Of a DNA stretch of 64,000 nt, positions 32,775 through 43,320 are shown piece after piece; the stretch's first letter is position 1; every line of letters begins with the position of its first letter. Under the pieces are notes generated by a model, which did no database searches, was not told where the DNA came from, and was given only the letters and a program-made list of their open reading frames with translations. The translations under genes and the position numbers were made by a program. Source of the stretch: Terebella lapidaria (taxonomy: Eukaryota > Annelida > Polychaeta > Terebellida > Terebellidae); contig OX424563.1 in assembly GCA_949152475.1 (NCBI GenBank), forward strand, positions 22,107,001 to 22,171,000. The letters run 5' to 3'.

Positions 32775-33339
32775 GCTCAGCAAACTGCAACTCCCCCTGG
32801 TGGTGACCTTCCACAAGGTCTGCTTCCGGAGATTTCCGTCTTCTTGGATAAATAATTTTTTTTTTTTTTTTCCGTGTTGTTGTCGCTGCTAACTGCCACC
32901 GCTTCTACCGTCTCCGCCAAACTGCCATCCGCCTCCGTCGACCGCTACACTGCCTCCGCTTCCGCCACACGGCCATCTGCCTCCGTCGACCGCTACACTG
33001 CCAACCGCCTCCGTCGACCGCTACACTGCCAACCGCCTCCGTCTACTGCCACACTGCCATCCGCAGTACACTGTCTACACTGCCAACCGCCTCCGCTTCC
33101 GTCCAGGATTCCTCCTCATCCGCTGTAACGTAATCCGACTCCTCCGTCTCCGGGTCTGAAGACTCTGCCGCTGAAGTGGGAGATGGAGGCCGGTATTCCC
33201 TGATATGGATTTCCGCCTCCCAATCCTCTGCTTGGTCTGCTTTGACTGCCCGGAGACACCCTCCTCGGTCGGGAACCCACTCCGGCATGTCCCACTTTTC
33301 CAGTTCCGGCTGATTATAAGGGGCGGCTGCTCCGGCGTC

Positions 33340-33801
33340 TCAGTCCGTGCCGTACGGAAGTTGATCGGCTGGAAGCACTGGACTTGGGGGTGTTACGGGG
33401 GGCCGGCTCAGATATTTCCGAAAACGGTTCTGTCTAGAGATGGTGGCGATTCCTCTCCACACCGAGTCGAATGTCCCGACAGCGCTGAGTGTATCCACGT
33501 CCTGAGGAGGACGGTATCCCTGAGGATACTTCCATCCGTGGGCTTCACGGAGATGCCGCCGCAGGTCACAGGCACGGTTACTATAAAAGGCGCACAAGCA
33601 GCAGAAATACTTCTGAGGCGGACAGAGGTGTCCGTTCCGGTCCGTCACACTGCCAAACTTCCGGTCGCACCGTTTGCAGAACCGCTCCAACTCTAATGGT
33701 TGAGGATTTCTCCGGCCTCTGCCATCGCTCCTGCCCTGCCTCTCCAAAAATCCTTGGTAGGCCATCCGGAAAAGCCGGTGAACTGAAATTGGTCGAATCA
33801 C
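33340..33801 (-). CDS. Gypsy element accessory ORF: C2H2-type finger protein
   Basis: 153 codons. A finger-like FCKRCDRKFGSVTDRNGHLC and a clear C2H2 finger (CCLCAFYSNRACDLRRH, then H) lie in the middle. It is on the element's coding strand, between integrase and the second finger ORF. It has its own TATA/CCAAT/CRE cluster about 200 bases upstream. It is probably a DNA- or RNA-binding accessory protein; which target is unknown. It may share an origin with the 251-codon ORF, since both start with a C-x2-C finger pair, but similarity is weak. Confidence 0.6.
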   Translation of the reverse strand: MIRPISVHRLFRMAYQGFLERQGRSDGRGRRNPQPLELERFCKRCDRKFGSVTDRNGHLCPPQKYFCCLCAFYSNRACDLRRHLREAHGWKYPQGYRPPQDVDTLSAVGTFDSVWRGIATISRQNRFRKYLSRPPVTPPSPVLPADQLPYGTD

Positions 33802-34001
33802 CGCGCCGCTACCGCTGCACTGCTTTTACTGCACTTTTCTTCCGGACTGGTGGTCTTCCGGGAAATACTTTGTCGTTTTTACTGCAAAATCTGCTCTTGC
33901 CGGAAAATGCTGGACTTGATTCAATTCCGCCAAACTTTGTCTGCGATGTGCACAGCTCGAGGTCTGCTCTCCAACTGCTGTCAGAGCCCGATTTCAAGGC
34001 C

Positions 34002-34071
34002 CTTTTATACCCTTTCTGCTCATGTGACTTGAAAAGCTCCACGCTGATTGGCTGCCTCAGGAGTGACGTCA
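34002..34071 (-). promoter_or_regulatory. Internal promoter-like cluster before the 153-codon finger ORF
   Basis: In minus-strand order: CRE TGACGTCA (34071-34064), AGCCAATC (a CCAAT box, 34053-34046), CACATG (34024-34019) and TATAAAAGG (34009-34001). The first ATG of the finger ORF is about 200 bases downstream. The same set of sites occurs in the LTR. Confidence 0.6.
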
Positions 34072-34819
34072 CAATTATGCAAAAACTCAACCGTTAACCG
34101 AGAGGTGTCCGTCTCCGGTTCAACCGGCTTCTCCGGGTTTTTCCGGCTCCCTTTCAACTGCTTCTCCGAGCGAAGTATCTGCAATTTTGAAGTATCTCTG
34201 TCATCAGGAGGGTTGAATAGAGTCTCAGCCAGTTGAATCTGCCTGCCAGACGTACATCTAGACTGCCTGTTGGGCGTTTTCGCCGTCTGCACAGCTCCGC
34301 CTGCTGCATAACTGCTCACTGGTATTACTGCTTGTCGACACTGGAAACTGCATACATTCTTGTCCAGAAGGAGGGCCCTTCCTATCTGGAATGATGTTTC
34401 ACCGCTTCTGTCGATCTGCAGCCGGTTTACTGTCTCTGCCAAGTAGAAACTCCGGTTGGATGTCTACAGCCGGAAAACTTTTCCGTCTTAATTCTCCTAA
34501 TACGGAAGACGTGTAGCTGCTTCTCTGGAGATACTAGACCACTAACCCAGGTTCTTCTGGACCCCTGGCCGCTACCCTGGACTGGTGGACTATGCGCTCA
34601 ACCCAGTCCGAACCTCTAGGATGTCTCTATCCGGTCTCTGCACCGCGTTCCGCTCTGCTTCTTTCTCCGCCCTGTTTCCCGAACCAGCACTTGCTCACTG
34701 TTCCAACTTCTTGCGGTCGCTCTCTGCCGGAACTCAACGTTTTACCAGGGTCTCAGCTATCTCCTTCTCCTGCTCTACAGCTCACCCCGTCTTCCCATAT
34801 TTCTTCGTCCTCTGCGGCT

Positions 34820-36215
34820 TTACTCCGAGTCAGTATCCGACTCAGAGACTGACTGTTCCGCCTCCGGAACGTTACTCTGTTTCGGCGGCTCCGACTGCCT
34901 CCAGGAATCCGCCATTCTCCGCTTCATCCATCTCGGATGCTTGACACCATTATACGGTTTCAGCAAATCGAAGTGAACCACTTTCTGCAGAGTTTCACTC
35001 TCTACAATCTCGTAGGTCACGTTGGTAAATCTGCTCAACACTAGCTTTGGACCGCTCCACTTCCTCTACAACTTGGGTGCCTTTCCCTTCTTCCGTGTTT
35101 TGACTGCCATCCACACTCGGTCTCCTGGCTGGAACTGATTGTCGACCTTCCTCCGGTCGTACAGCTTCTTCTGCCGTTCCATCTCTCTGCCAGATTTCGC
35201 TCGAACCGCCTTGTATACTGCTTCTAGTCGCTCCCGGAGCTGACTGCCATACTCTGTTACTTCTGCTGTCGATTCGCCCAGAGGCCTGCCAATCAGTAAC
35301 TCTACCGGAATATTGACTTCTCTGCCCAGCATCAGCAAATTGGGACTCTGCCCGGTTGTCTCCTGCGGGGTACTCCGGTAAGCTGCCATCGCCAACGGAA
35401 CTAGCTGATCCCAGTTGGTCTGCCGCTCGTTTACGTACAGGCTCAGGATCTGCTGCAGCATCCGGTTGAATCGCTCAATGAAACCATCCGACTGAGGTCG
35501 GAAAGCGGTTGTCCGTGTCTTGTGAATCCCCAGGATTCTGCAGACATTTCTCAGCAAGTCGGACTCGAAATTTCTGCCTTGGTCGGTGTGGATCTCCATC
35601 GGGATGCCGTACCGCGCTGCAAACTGGTTGACGAATATGTCCGCAACCGTCATCGCTTCCTGATTCGGCATCGGGTAGGCCTCTACCCATTTGGTGAAGT
35701 AATCACCGATTACTAAGATGTACCGGTTCCCCCGGGTGGATTTAGGTAATGGACCCATCACGTCCATTGCCACCCTCTCCATGGGCGCTCCAACCCGGTA
35801 TTTCTGCATCGGAGATCGTTTCAAGTTCTGCATACTTCTTGACGCACATTCATCACAGCTCAGCACCCACTGCTTTATGTCCCGCATCATAGCTGGCCAG
35901 AAATACCGCCCCCCGAATGCTAGCCGCCATCCTTCTACTTCCGAGGTGTCCTCCCGTCCGGCTCTGATGGGCCAGACGGAAAATCTCTTGTCTCAGCTCC
36001 TTCGGGGTTATTAACTGCATTCGGCTGGTTCCTTCTGCCGTTTTCCATTTCCGGTAGACTACTCCGTCGACTTTCAGCAAGGTCTTCCGCATCCCGTACA
36101 GCACTTTCTCCTCGCTGCTCATGCTGGAAAAGTCTGCACTGCCAGCTGTACCGCTCCCGTCGATCAGCGTCATCACCAGTGGGTACCAAGGTTCTGCTTG
36201 CTGCATTCTCCGCAA
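34820..36215 (-). CDS. Gypsy integrase region (fossil part)
   Basis: The H2C2 zinc-binding part lies at 35853-36215, the DDE core at 35066-35890 (VAMDVMGPLPK, IHTDQGRNFES, and the final Glu in SDGFIERFN) and the C-terminal part, with VHFDLLKPYNG, at 34820-35041. The arrangement is typical of Ty3/gypsy pol. No chromodomain is seen. Between here and the finger ORFs (about 33802-34819) lies non-coding spacer with the internal promoter-like cluster. Confidence 0.85.
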
Positions 36216-36289
36216 ATCATCTGGTCGATATTTCTGCCCAGCACAGTATCCTGGTCCGCATTTTCCGCCAGCTTAATCTGCTCTGCAAC

Positions 36290-36775
36290 CGCATTTTCCA
36301 CATCCTTCCGTACTGCAACCGGCCTCCGAGAAACTGCTTTCTCTGCATCTGTCTGCCACCGCATCCGCTTTTCCTGGAACTGCCTTCTCTGTCACCGCAA
36401 CCGCAACCGGCTTCCGGGACACTGCTTTCTCCGCTACTGCAACCGCCTTCATTGGGACTGCTTTCTCCGTCACCGCAACCGCAACCGGCTTCCGTGACAC
36501 TGCTTTCTTTGCTACTGCAACTGCCTTCCTTGGGACTGCTTTCTCTGTCACTGCAACCGCAACCGGCTTCCGTGACACTGCCTTTTCCGTCACCGCAACC
36601 GCAACCGGCTTCCGGGACACTGCTTTCTCGCTACTGCAACCGCCTTCCTTGGGACTGCTTTCTCCGTCACCGCAACCGCAACCGGCTTCCGGGACACTGC
36701 CTTTTCCGTCACCGCAACCGCAACCGGCTTCCGGGACACTGCTTTCTCCGTCACCGCAACCGCACGGAATTCTTC
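36290..36775 (-). repeat. 42-bp minisatellite inside gypsy pol
   Basis: Units of 36-42 bp, based on GGCTTCCGGGACACTGC followed by TTTCTCCGTCACCGCAACC. They encode AVAVTEKAVSRKPV-type 14-residue repeats on the minus strand, between RNase H and integrase. This is probably a flexible linker in the polyprotein that has expanded by slippage. Confidence 0.85.
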
Positions 36776-39124
36776 ATTTATTGTAGACTCCTCCTCTGCC
36801 AGTTCTGCTTCTCCACCCGATCTCCGTGACCGCTTCCGGCGTCCCCCCTTCCTTGGCTTGGGCTGAGGAGTTTCTTCACTCCGTGTCTGCCGGATCCTTT
36901 CTCCGTAGTTCCAGGCGTCTATCTTGGCCTGCTTTCCGCATTGGCTGCACGGGGATCTGGACAATGCATTCGCGTTATTATGGATTCGCCCCGGACGATG
37001 TTCGATGTCGAAATGGAACTCACTCAGGAGCTCAATCCACCGGGTGACCTGCCCCTGTGGCTCCTTGAAATTCATCAGCCAGGTAAGACTGCCATGATCC
37101 GTGCGAAGAAGGAAGTGTCGTCCCAGCAAGTACTGCTTATTCTTCTGTACCGCAAACACAACCGCCAGGAGCTCCTTCCGGGTGACACAGTATCTCCGTT
37201 CTTCTTTGGTTAGGCTGCGGCTCAAGTAGGTTATCACCCGCTCCTGGTTGCCCTGCTTCTGTGACAGTACTGCTCCCAACCCGGTGTCACTGGCGTCCGT
37301 GTCCAGGATATATCGGCCTTGCTCCCTTGGGTAACCGAGTATCGGTGCCGATACTAGGCGGTTCTTCAGCTCCGCTAATGCCTGCTCTTGCTCCGTCTGC
37401 CACTGGAACTGCACCCCTTTTTCCGTCAAGCGATTCAGCGGCGCTGCAATCTCGGAAAACTTTGGCACGAACTTCCGGTAATAGGAGCATAGTTCCAGGA
37501 AACTGCGCAGCTCCATCAGGTTGGTGGGTGTCCGCCACTTCCGTACTGCCTCCGTTTTTGCCGGGTCGGTACGGATACCGTCTCTTCCGACAATGTGACC
37601 TAGGAAAGACACCTCCGGCTGGAAGAACTTGCATTTTGACGGTTTGACTTTTAGGTCTGCCTCTCTCAGCTTGTCGAAAACCTCCTGAAGATCACGGATG
37701 TGATCCTCCAGGGTCTTGCTGTAGACTATGATGTCGTCCAGATATATGAGGCAGGTCTTCCAGGACAGTCCGCCTAACACCTTCTCCATCAACCGCTCGA
37801 ATGTACCCGGAGCATTGCACAAGCCGAAACTCATGACTTTGAACTGGTAAAGGCCACCGGGAACATAGAAGGCCGACTTTTTCCGGGCGTCCTCGTCCAT
37901 CCCGACCTGCCAGTATCCACTGGTCAGGTCGAGAGTGGAGAACCACTTGGCGTCTGCACAGGCTGCTATGGTGTCGTCAATTCTCGGCAACGGATAAGCA
38001 TCTTTCTCTGTGACTGCATTTAACCGCCGGTAATCGACACAGAACCGGGTGGTTCCATCCTTCTTCTTCACCAGCACAATCGGAGAAGCCCAAGAACTGC
38101 TACTTTCCTCAATGACGTTCTTGTCTTTCATCTCCTGAATTAGACTGCTCACCAGCTCTCTTTTGTCCCGCGGAATCCGTCTAGTCGGCTGCTTAATCGG
38201 CCGGTGACTGCCCGTGTTTATCTGAGGTTGCACCACATTGGTCTGCCCCAGTTCTCCGGCATCATTGCTGAAGGTCGGCTTATTCCGAAATAGGAGGTCG
38301 GTTACTCTCTCGCGGAAATGACTCGTCACTGCATCCTGGGTCTGCTCTGCTAGCTGCCGCAGCTTCTCGTACCCGTTCCAATTCCGCCCGGCCTCCGATT
38401 CCGGAGAAATCTGCACCTTCCTGCTCCGCTCCGCCAACGGAACAACACTGCAACCGGCTGCTAAGGTGGTCATCGTCGCCAACTGCGCTCCTTTCTTGAT
38501 GATTACCAGCTCCGCCATCACATTGATCACTCGAACCGGGACTGTTCCTTGCTTTATCTGGGATAAAGTTCTCCCGATCAGCCATGGTCTTTTCTCAGTA
38601 GGCTCCTGTGGCATTTCTAGTACTCCTTCTGCTTCACGGACACTCTCTGCTTGTCCTATTATCAGCTGTTCCGCTTCCGGCGGAATTTGGTAATCTGCTA
38701 CAGCGTTGATCGGAAACGGCTCTCTGGTCTGCTCGAACATGGTGAGGAACACCTCCTGGCTGCCCATCTGCATGGTCATCTGGTCAAAATTTATGCCGGA
38801 TATCCGGGAACGGATGAAATCCATTCCCAGTATTCCTTCGTCTTCACAGTCTGCTATCTCGAACGTCACGGTTTCAGCTACTCCTGCGATGTTGAGTGGG
38901 AGTTCTTCCCGGCCATGCATCCGTATGTTACTTCCGTCAACCATTGAGAGACGAATCGGCGACCGCTTCAGCTTCATTCCGGGTTTCCGGATCCGTTCCC
39001 AGGTTTGTAGGTTGAGCATTGTGACAGCGCTGCCGGTGTCGATTATCAGCATTACTGGTTCTCCGCATACTCTGGCTGTCATACACATGCCCACCTTGCC
39101 CCTGGGACCGGGTCCGTGAACCAC
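36776..39124 (-). CDS. Gypsy protease, reverse transcriptase and RNase H (fossil part)
   Basis: The retropepsin motif LIIDTGSAVTML is near the start, RT motifs (LDLTSGYWQ and YLDDIIVYS) follow, then RNase H of Ty3/gypsy type (ILDTDASDTGLGAVLSQ; EHRPGRIHNNANALSR at its end). The open stretch continues to 36590 through the minisatellite. Family assignment is firm from the RT-RH-IN order. Confidence 0.9.
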
Positions 39125-39129
39125 CTGCC

Positions 39130-40410
39130 GGTTATGGGGGTGTCCTCTCTTCCGGGTCCCGGAATTCCCCTTTTCTGCGACCCGCTCTAGTTTTCCGGCT
39201 GCTGCTGTTGTTGCTGCTGCTGCGGCTGCTGCTGTTGTGGTTGACGCCGCTGCTGCTGCTGCTTCGGCTGCCTGCAGTCTCGGGCAAAATGCCCTTTCCG
39301 GCCACAGTTAAAGCATTCTCAATCCACTCGGGAACTGCGCTGCTGCTGCTGCCTACTAACCGCTTCCTTGACCTGAGTCATCAGATCCGCCAACTGCTGC
39401 TGAGTCTGCTCGGCTTGCTTCCGCAATTCGTTCACCTGCTGGCTCCACTCTGGCTCCGTGTTCAGCTGTCTCGTCCGGTGTCGCTCCACTGGTCTACTGT
39501 TGTCGGTTTTCATGATGCTCTCATACTCAGTAGCGATAGCCAGAGCCTGCGACAACGTTTCCGGATGGCTTTTCAATACCGACAACCGCATATCTCGGTT
39601 AGTAAGACTGTTGAAGAAATGCATCTTCATGAGCACTTCTGTTGTTGCCGGGTCCGCTTTTGGGTAAGCTAGCCGCGTATTGCTCCGTATGTCTCTGGCC
39701 AGCTCGGACAGCTCCTCCGGCTGCAATTTCCGCGTCTGCAATTCCGCCTGGAAAACAAATGTTTTCTCCCCCAGACAAAACTGCTGTTTTAATGCCGCCA
39801 CAACCGTATCAAAGCTGCGTCTCTGTTCCACGGACAGATCCAGTAGTATACTGTGGGCGTTACCCCTCAAACTGACACATAAGTTCAGCGCCTTTTCCTC
39901 TTCCGTCCAACGGTAGTACCGAGCATATTCAAGGAGGTGAGCCTCATACTCCGGCCACGGATCAGTTCCGTCGTATGTCATTAATCTGGCTACTCCTGCC
40001 CTTGGTGCTGGTTGTTGTACTGCTTCTGCCTGCTGCTTTCCGGTCACTGCCAGGTGCTGTTGAAACACCTCCATTTGGGTCGCCAATAATCTGGTCAGGT
40101 TGTCGACTAAATTCTCACCACCTTCCGGTTCCGCATCCGGTTCCCGATCGCCAGCCTGGTCCGGAAAGTTAATTTCCGCCTCTGCTAACTGCTCTGCAGG
40201 CTGTACTCCTTGAGGAACCCGAGGGGGCTCTTCTGCAACTGCTTTCTGCATTTCCGGCTGCAACAGCTTTCGCTCGGCAGGACGAACTGCTTCCTTTTCC
40301 GCAACCGGCATTTGCAACAGTTCAGCTCCAACTGCTCCTGCTGACTGCTCCGTGTCCGACACGGCTGTCTTCAGCTGCTGTTCCGCCAATTTGCCCCGTC
40401 TAGTAGTCAT
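39130..40410 (-). CDS. Gypsy gag with zinc knuckle and polyQ (fossil part)
   Basis: The chosen start is MTTRRGKLAE at 40410, the first ATG after the primer site. The capsid-like part contains WPEYEAHLLEYARYY and LKQQFCLGEKTF, as in invertebrate gypsy elements. A CCHC knuckle (CFNCGRKGHFARDC) is at about 39270-39315. A Gln-rich run encoded by CAG repeats (about 39195-39275) follows it. Confidence 0.85.
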
Positions 40411-40424
40411 ACTGCAGATGATCC

Positions 40425-40444
40425 TACCGCTGCCACCAAAAAGT
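40425..40444 (-). promoter_or_regulatory. Primer-binding site candidate of the gypsy element
   Basis: Directly inside the 5' LTR the minus strand reads TGGTGGCAGCGGTAGGATC. This resembles the 3' end of tRNA-Leu (TGGTGTCAG..GTGGGAT) with mismatches. At the other end the polypurine tract AAGGAAGGGGGAG (30514-30502) abuts the 3' LTR. Confidence 0.5.
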
Positions 40445-41831
40445 TGTAACGGGTTCTTCACCCTTCTGTGACGTCTTGATAAACCGGTTTTCTTGGGAGG
40501 TGGGTGAGTTGTTATTTAACCGGAGCTGTAACGGTAAAATTCCGTTAAAAAAACTGCTACTGCTGTACGGTTGCACTCCGGCTAGAAGTCTCCGAAGGTT
40601 GGTAGCGTGGTCTGGAATGGACCTCTTAACCGTTGTCCGACTGCCAATCTGCAACTGCACTGTAAAGTAAGAATCCGGAGGCGTTTCCGTCTCTGGGTAC
40701 TACAACTGCTCCGTCGGGATACCGCTTTACGGCAACAGCTCCGTCGTTTTCCGCCTTACTGCAACTGCGACTGCACCTGGAATAGAGAATCCGGGAACGT
40801 TGCCGTTTCTGAATACTGCAACCGCTCTGCCAGGTTCCGCCTCACTGCAAACTGCTCCGGTTGGCTCCGCCTCACCGCAACCTGCGACTGCACCTAAAAT
40901 GGAGAATCTCGGAAGTGTTCTCACTTCCGGTTACCGCAACCGCTCCGTTAGGTACTGCCTCTGCTACTCCGTCGTCCGGTACCGCGTCTGCAACTGCTTC
41001 GTCGTTCCCGTCTCTGCAACTGCTCCGTCCGGTACCACCTCCGTAGTTGCTCCGTTGAATTCCACCTCCGTCTCCGTCTCCTTCCTTGGTGATCTGGGTT
41101 CTTGGATCACCCTAAGACGTCGTTACAACTTTGTCTTAACCAACTGTGGACTTATCTCCCTTTTCTCCGTATTACTTTCTTTTCTGGTGAACTAACTTTA
41201 TCATAAATTCCAGTTCCCTAACAAACACGGAAAAACAACTCGGTTGAAGTTTTCATGTTTATTTTCTATGTGTACAGTCGGAAGACATAACTGCTATCAT
41301 CTGGTATGACCTAAGCCGGAGCAAGGGAGTACTCTGCTGTGGGAGAAGGGGTCTGCACAGGTCGACGTCAGGACACCAATTCCGCCGTCCGCTGTGAAGC
41401 GGGGGCTTTTATAGACCTCAGACCCAGGGTCACGTGACCGACCATTGTGACGTCATAACCCGCGAAAACACTAAATTTTTCCAGATTTCCAAAAACACTC
41501 TAGAACCAATGAGCGGCTGCTACGTCACCTTTTAAACCGAAAATGAGGCTGATCACGTGACCTTCCGGAAATAACGTCATTACGTTTTTGTACTCCATTG
41601 TGCGGTTCCGTCTCCGGTTCCGTCTCCGTCTCCGTCTCCGTCTCCGGCTTTACCAACATCAAAAATATACTAAGTTCCGAGACGGAAAACCTTCTAAATA
41701 TCACCAATACGGAACCGAATGAACCTTTAAACACATATACATTTCAATAAACTGTTATTTAACCGTAATATCACAAAATACTGCTAGAATTACCTAGGGG
41801 AAACTTTTGGGAACACCCCAAAACCGTTACA
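40445..41831 (-). repeat. 5' LTR of the gypsy element, 1387 bp
   Basis: TG...CA ends, uninterrupted. It matches the broken-up 3' LTR at 24773-30501. It starts TGTAACGG on both strands' outer ends and holds the promoter cluster at 41406-41455. Confidence 0.9.
41406..41455 (-). promoter_or_regulatory. LTR promoter cluster: CRE, E-box, TATA
   Basis: In minus-strand order: TGACGTCA (41455-41448), CACGTG (41436-41431) and TATAAAAG (41413-41406). A CCAAT in plus orientation lies further upstream (41516-41520). The 3' LTR has the same cluster at about 30094-30143. Confidence 0.7.
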
Positions 41832-42334
41832 ATATGTTCCTTGGAGCACTGATCAATAATGTCCATAGTTATCTAGACTAAAGCATCTGGTTATAATATA
41901 AATCTTCTTAACCAAGTATTCGAGAAAATTCTTTTGTTGGCTGGTGATAAGCCCATGGCTATAGACCCTGCAGTCTATATGGACGTCGCCCAGGAATGAG
42001 ACACGTTGTGCTCTGGAATAAAATTTAAAGTTGGAACGGGACCATAGCCCCTGCAGTTTATATGGACGTCGCCCAGGCGTGCTCTGAACTTCAAATATAC
42101 AAACATTTCAACACTGATAGGGTAACATAAGCTAGCCGTGCAATTATGTCAATAGCCTACCTGCGTTTACTCACAGGCATACAGCATGCACAATTAATTC
42201 CCTTTCTTTCACACTCACAATACACATTACATGAACGACAATTTACTCAGTCACCTACCACGTTATGTGCCAATGAATGATCATTGCTGTATTGGTCACT
42301 GAAGAGCAATCCCGCGAACTGTCATTATACTCCT
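41832..42334 (+). repeat. Remainder of copy B 3' direct repeat, with templated insertion
   Basis: It continues 24772 and matches 19446-19862. At 41995-42060 there is an anomaly. About 48 bases (AATGAGACACGTTGTGC onward) are the reverse complement of the copy-B 3' flank near 24497-24545. They sit between two copies of a 35-bp stretch ending in ACGTCGCCCAGG. Confidence 0.8.
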
Positions 42335-42525
42335 AATTCTCTTGCTTGCAAGTTGAATGCATTGCGTGCATCTGTGGAATTTTGGGGCAACTCTATCGTT
42401 TAGTCTCATGCGAACAACACAAATGAACACAAATATTATTGCAATTTATTGATTCCAAATCGATGAACACATTTCTATGAAAATATGTTTCATTAAAGAC
42501 CTAGTTCTTTTTGTGTAATTAAAAG
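42335..42525 (-). other. 3' UTR of Ly6-3 with poly(A) signal
   Basis: It aligns with 361-502 near Ly6-1 and holds AATAAA on the minus strand (42450-42445). It is joined directly to a truncated last exon. Confidence 0.55.
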
Positions 42526-43257
42526 GGGGCGCTGTTGCAGAGATCTGTATACCGCAGTAGCAAGCTATACCCTTGATCCCGTTCTCTATAAAACCCAGTG
42601 CCTGTACTGCTGACACCTGAGAGGCGGGTCACCGTTTCCTGACACACATGAACGAAACATCTCCTGGCCGTCTGCAGTGGATAGGAAGGCTTTGGATAAT
42701 TGTTCTCACAGCAATTACAATGTAACTGAATTGACCTGAATCCGAAAATGATTCAACGGAACGCGACCATCATAATTGCTATATGAATTTACTGCCACAA
42801 AGTTTAACTTGAAGTGGTTCAAAGTCAGGTTCATACATTATGATAATGTATGGACGGTTTGAAATTATTGAATATAGTTCAATACTTTCTTTGCAGCAAA
42901 GTGAATCATGATCACTATGATAATTTTTTGAGAATAAATCAAATTTCAATCTCCTTGGAACTGTTGTTGACGAAATAAATAGATGTTTACCCTAAGTTCA
43001 ATAATAAATTCACTTTTCCCACGGGACATTGCGAAGTAGTGCGACAAGCTGATTCACTGAACCCCGTGAACGACCATGTGACAGAGACCACATCCACTCG
43101 GCTTCTTCAGCGTCTCCGAATCCGTGTAACTTGCATCCAAAGGACCATTACAGTTTGACGTTCCGAAGTAGACGTGACATTGGATGGCTTCGGACGTCCT
43201 TGATATACATGTGGTTACCAGAGCCATAGCACATGAAATCCTGACTAGTCCTCCCAT
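42526..43257 (-). pseudogene. Ly6-3: decayed Ly6/uPAR pseudogene
   Basis: Exon 1 starts at 43257 (MGGLVRISCAMALV) and encodes QCHVYFG, where a Tyr replaces the second conserved Cys. The donor has changed from GTAAGT to GTTCAG. Exon 2 starts at 42671 (acceptor CACTGCAG) with MFRSCVSGNGDPPL, close to Ly6-1. It then meets a stop and frameshifts before the remains of the CYC...LCN motif. The GPI tail is deleted: the exon joins its 3' UTR at GCCCCCTTTTAATT. It is the nearest paralogue of Ly6-1 (shared GDPPL, same promoter block). Confidence 0.8.
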
Positions 43258-43320
43258 ATCTGATGTTAGGTAGCTAACATTATAATTATATAACGGTAGG
43301 TCGGGCGACACCAATTGCGC
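43258..43320 (-). promoter_or_regulatory. Ly6-3 promoter relic
   Basis: A TATATAA run at about 43292-43286, 30 bp before the ATG, and the block GGTAGGTCGGGC plus ACACCAATTGC, all conserved with Ly6-1. Confidence 0.55.

Larger units (their letters stand above)
24773..41831 (-). mobile_element. Ty3/gypsy LTR retrotransposon, nearly whole fossil, ~12.7 kb plus two nested insertions
   Basis: Ends are TG...CA with a 4-bp ATAT duplication (24769-24772 and 41832-41835), and copy A (19442-19453) supplies the empty site. Order on the minus strand: LTR 41831-40445, primer site, gag, protease-RT-RNase H, integrase, two zinc-finger ORFs, further ORFs, polypurine tract (about 30516-30502), LTR 30501-24773. 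The two LTRs differ by an estimated 1-2% outside the insertions, so the copy is young. Gag-pol lies in more than one frame and the element appears broken at a few places; the rest looks well preserved. The left LTR was later entered by a LINE and by a second LTR element. Confidence 0.9.

Noticed and set aside
30779-36829. Plus-strand ORFs rich in Ser, Cys and Leu across the gypsy element
   Set aside because: They are antisense shadows of the purine-rich gag-pol and accessory ORFs.
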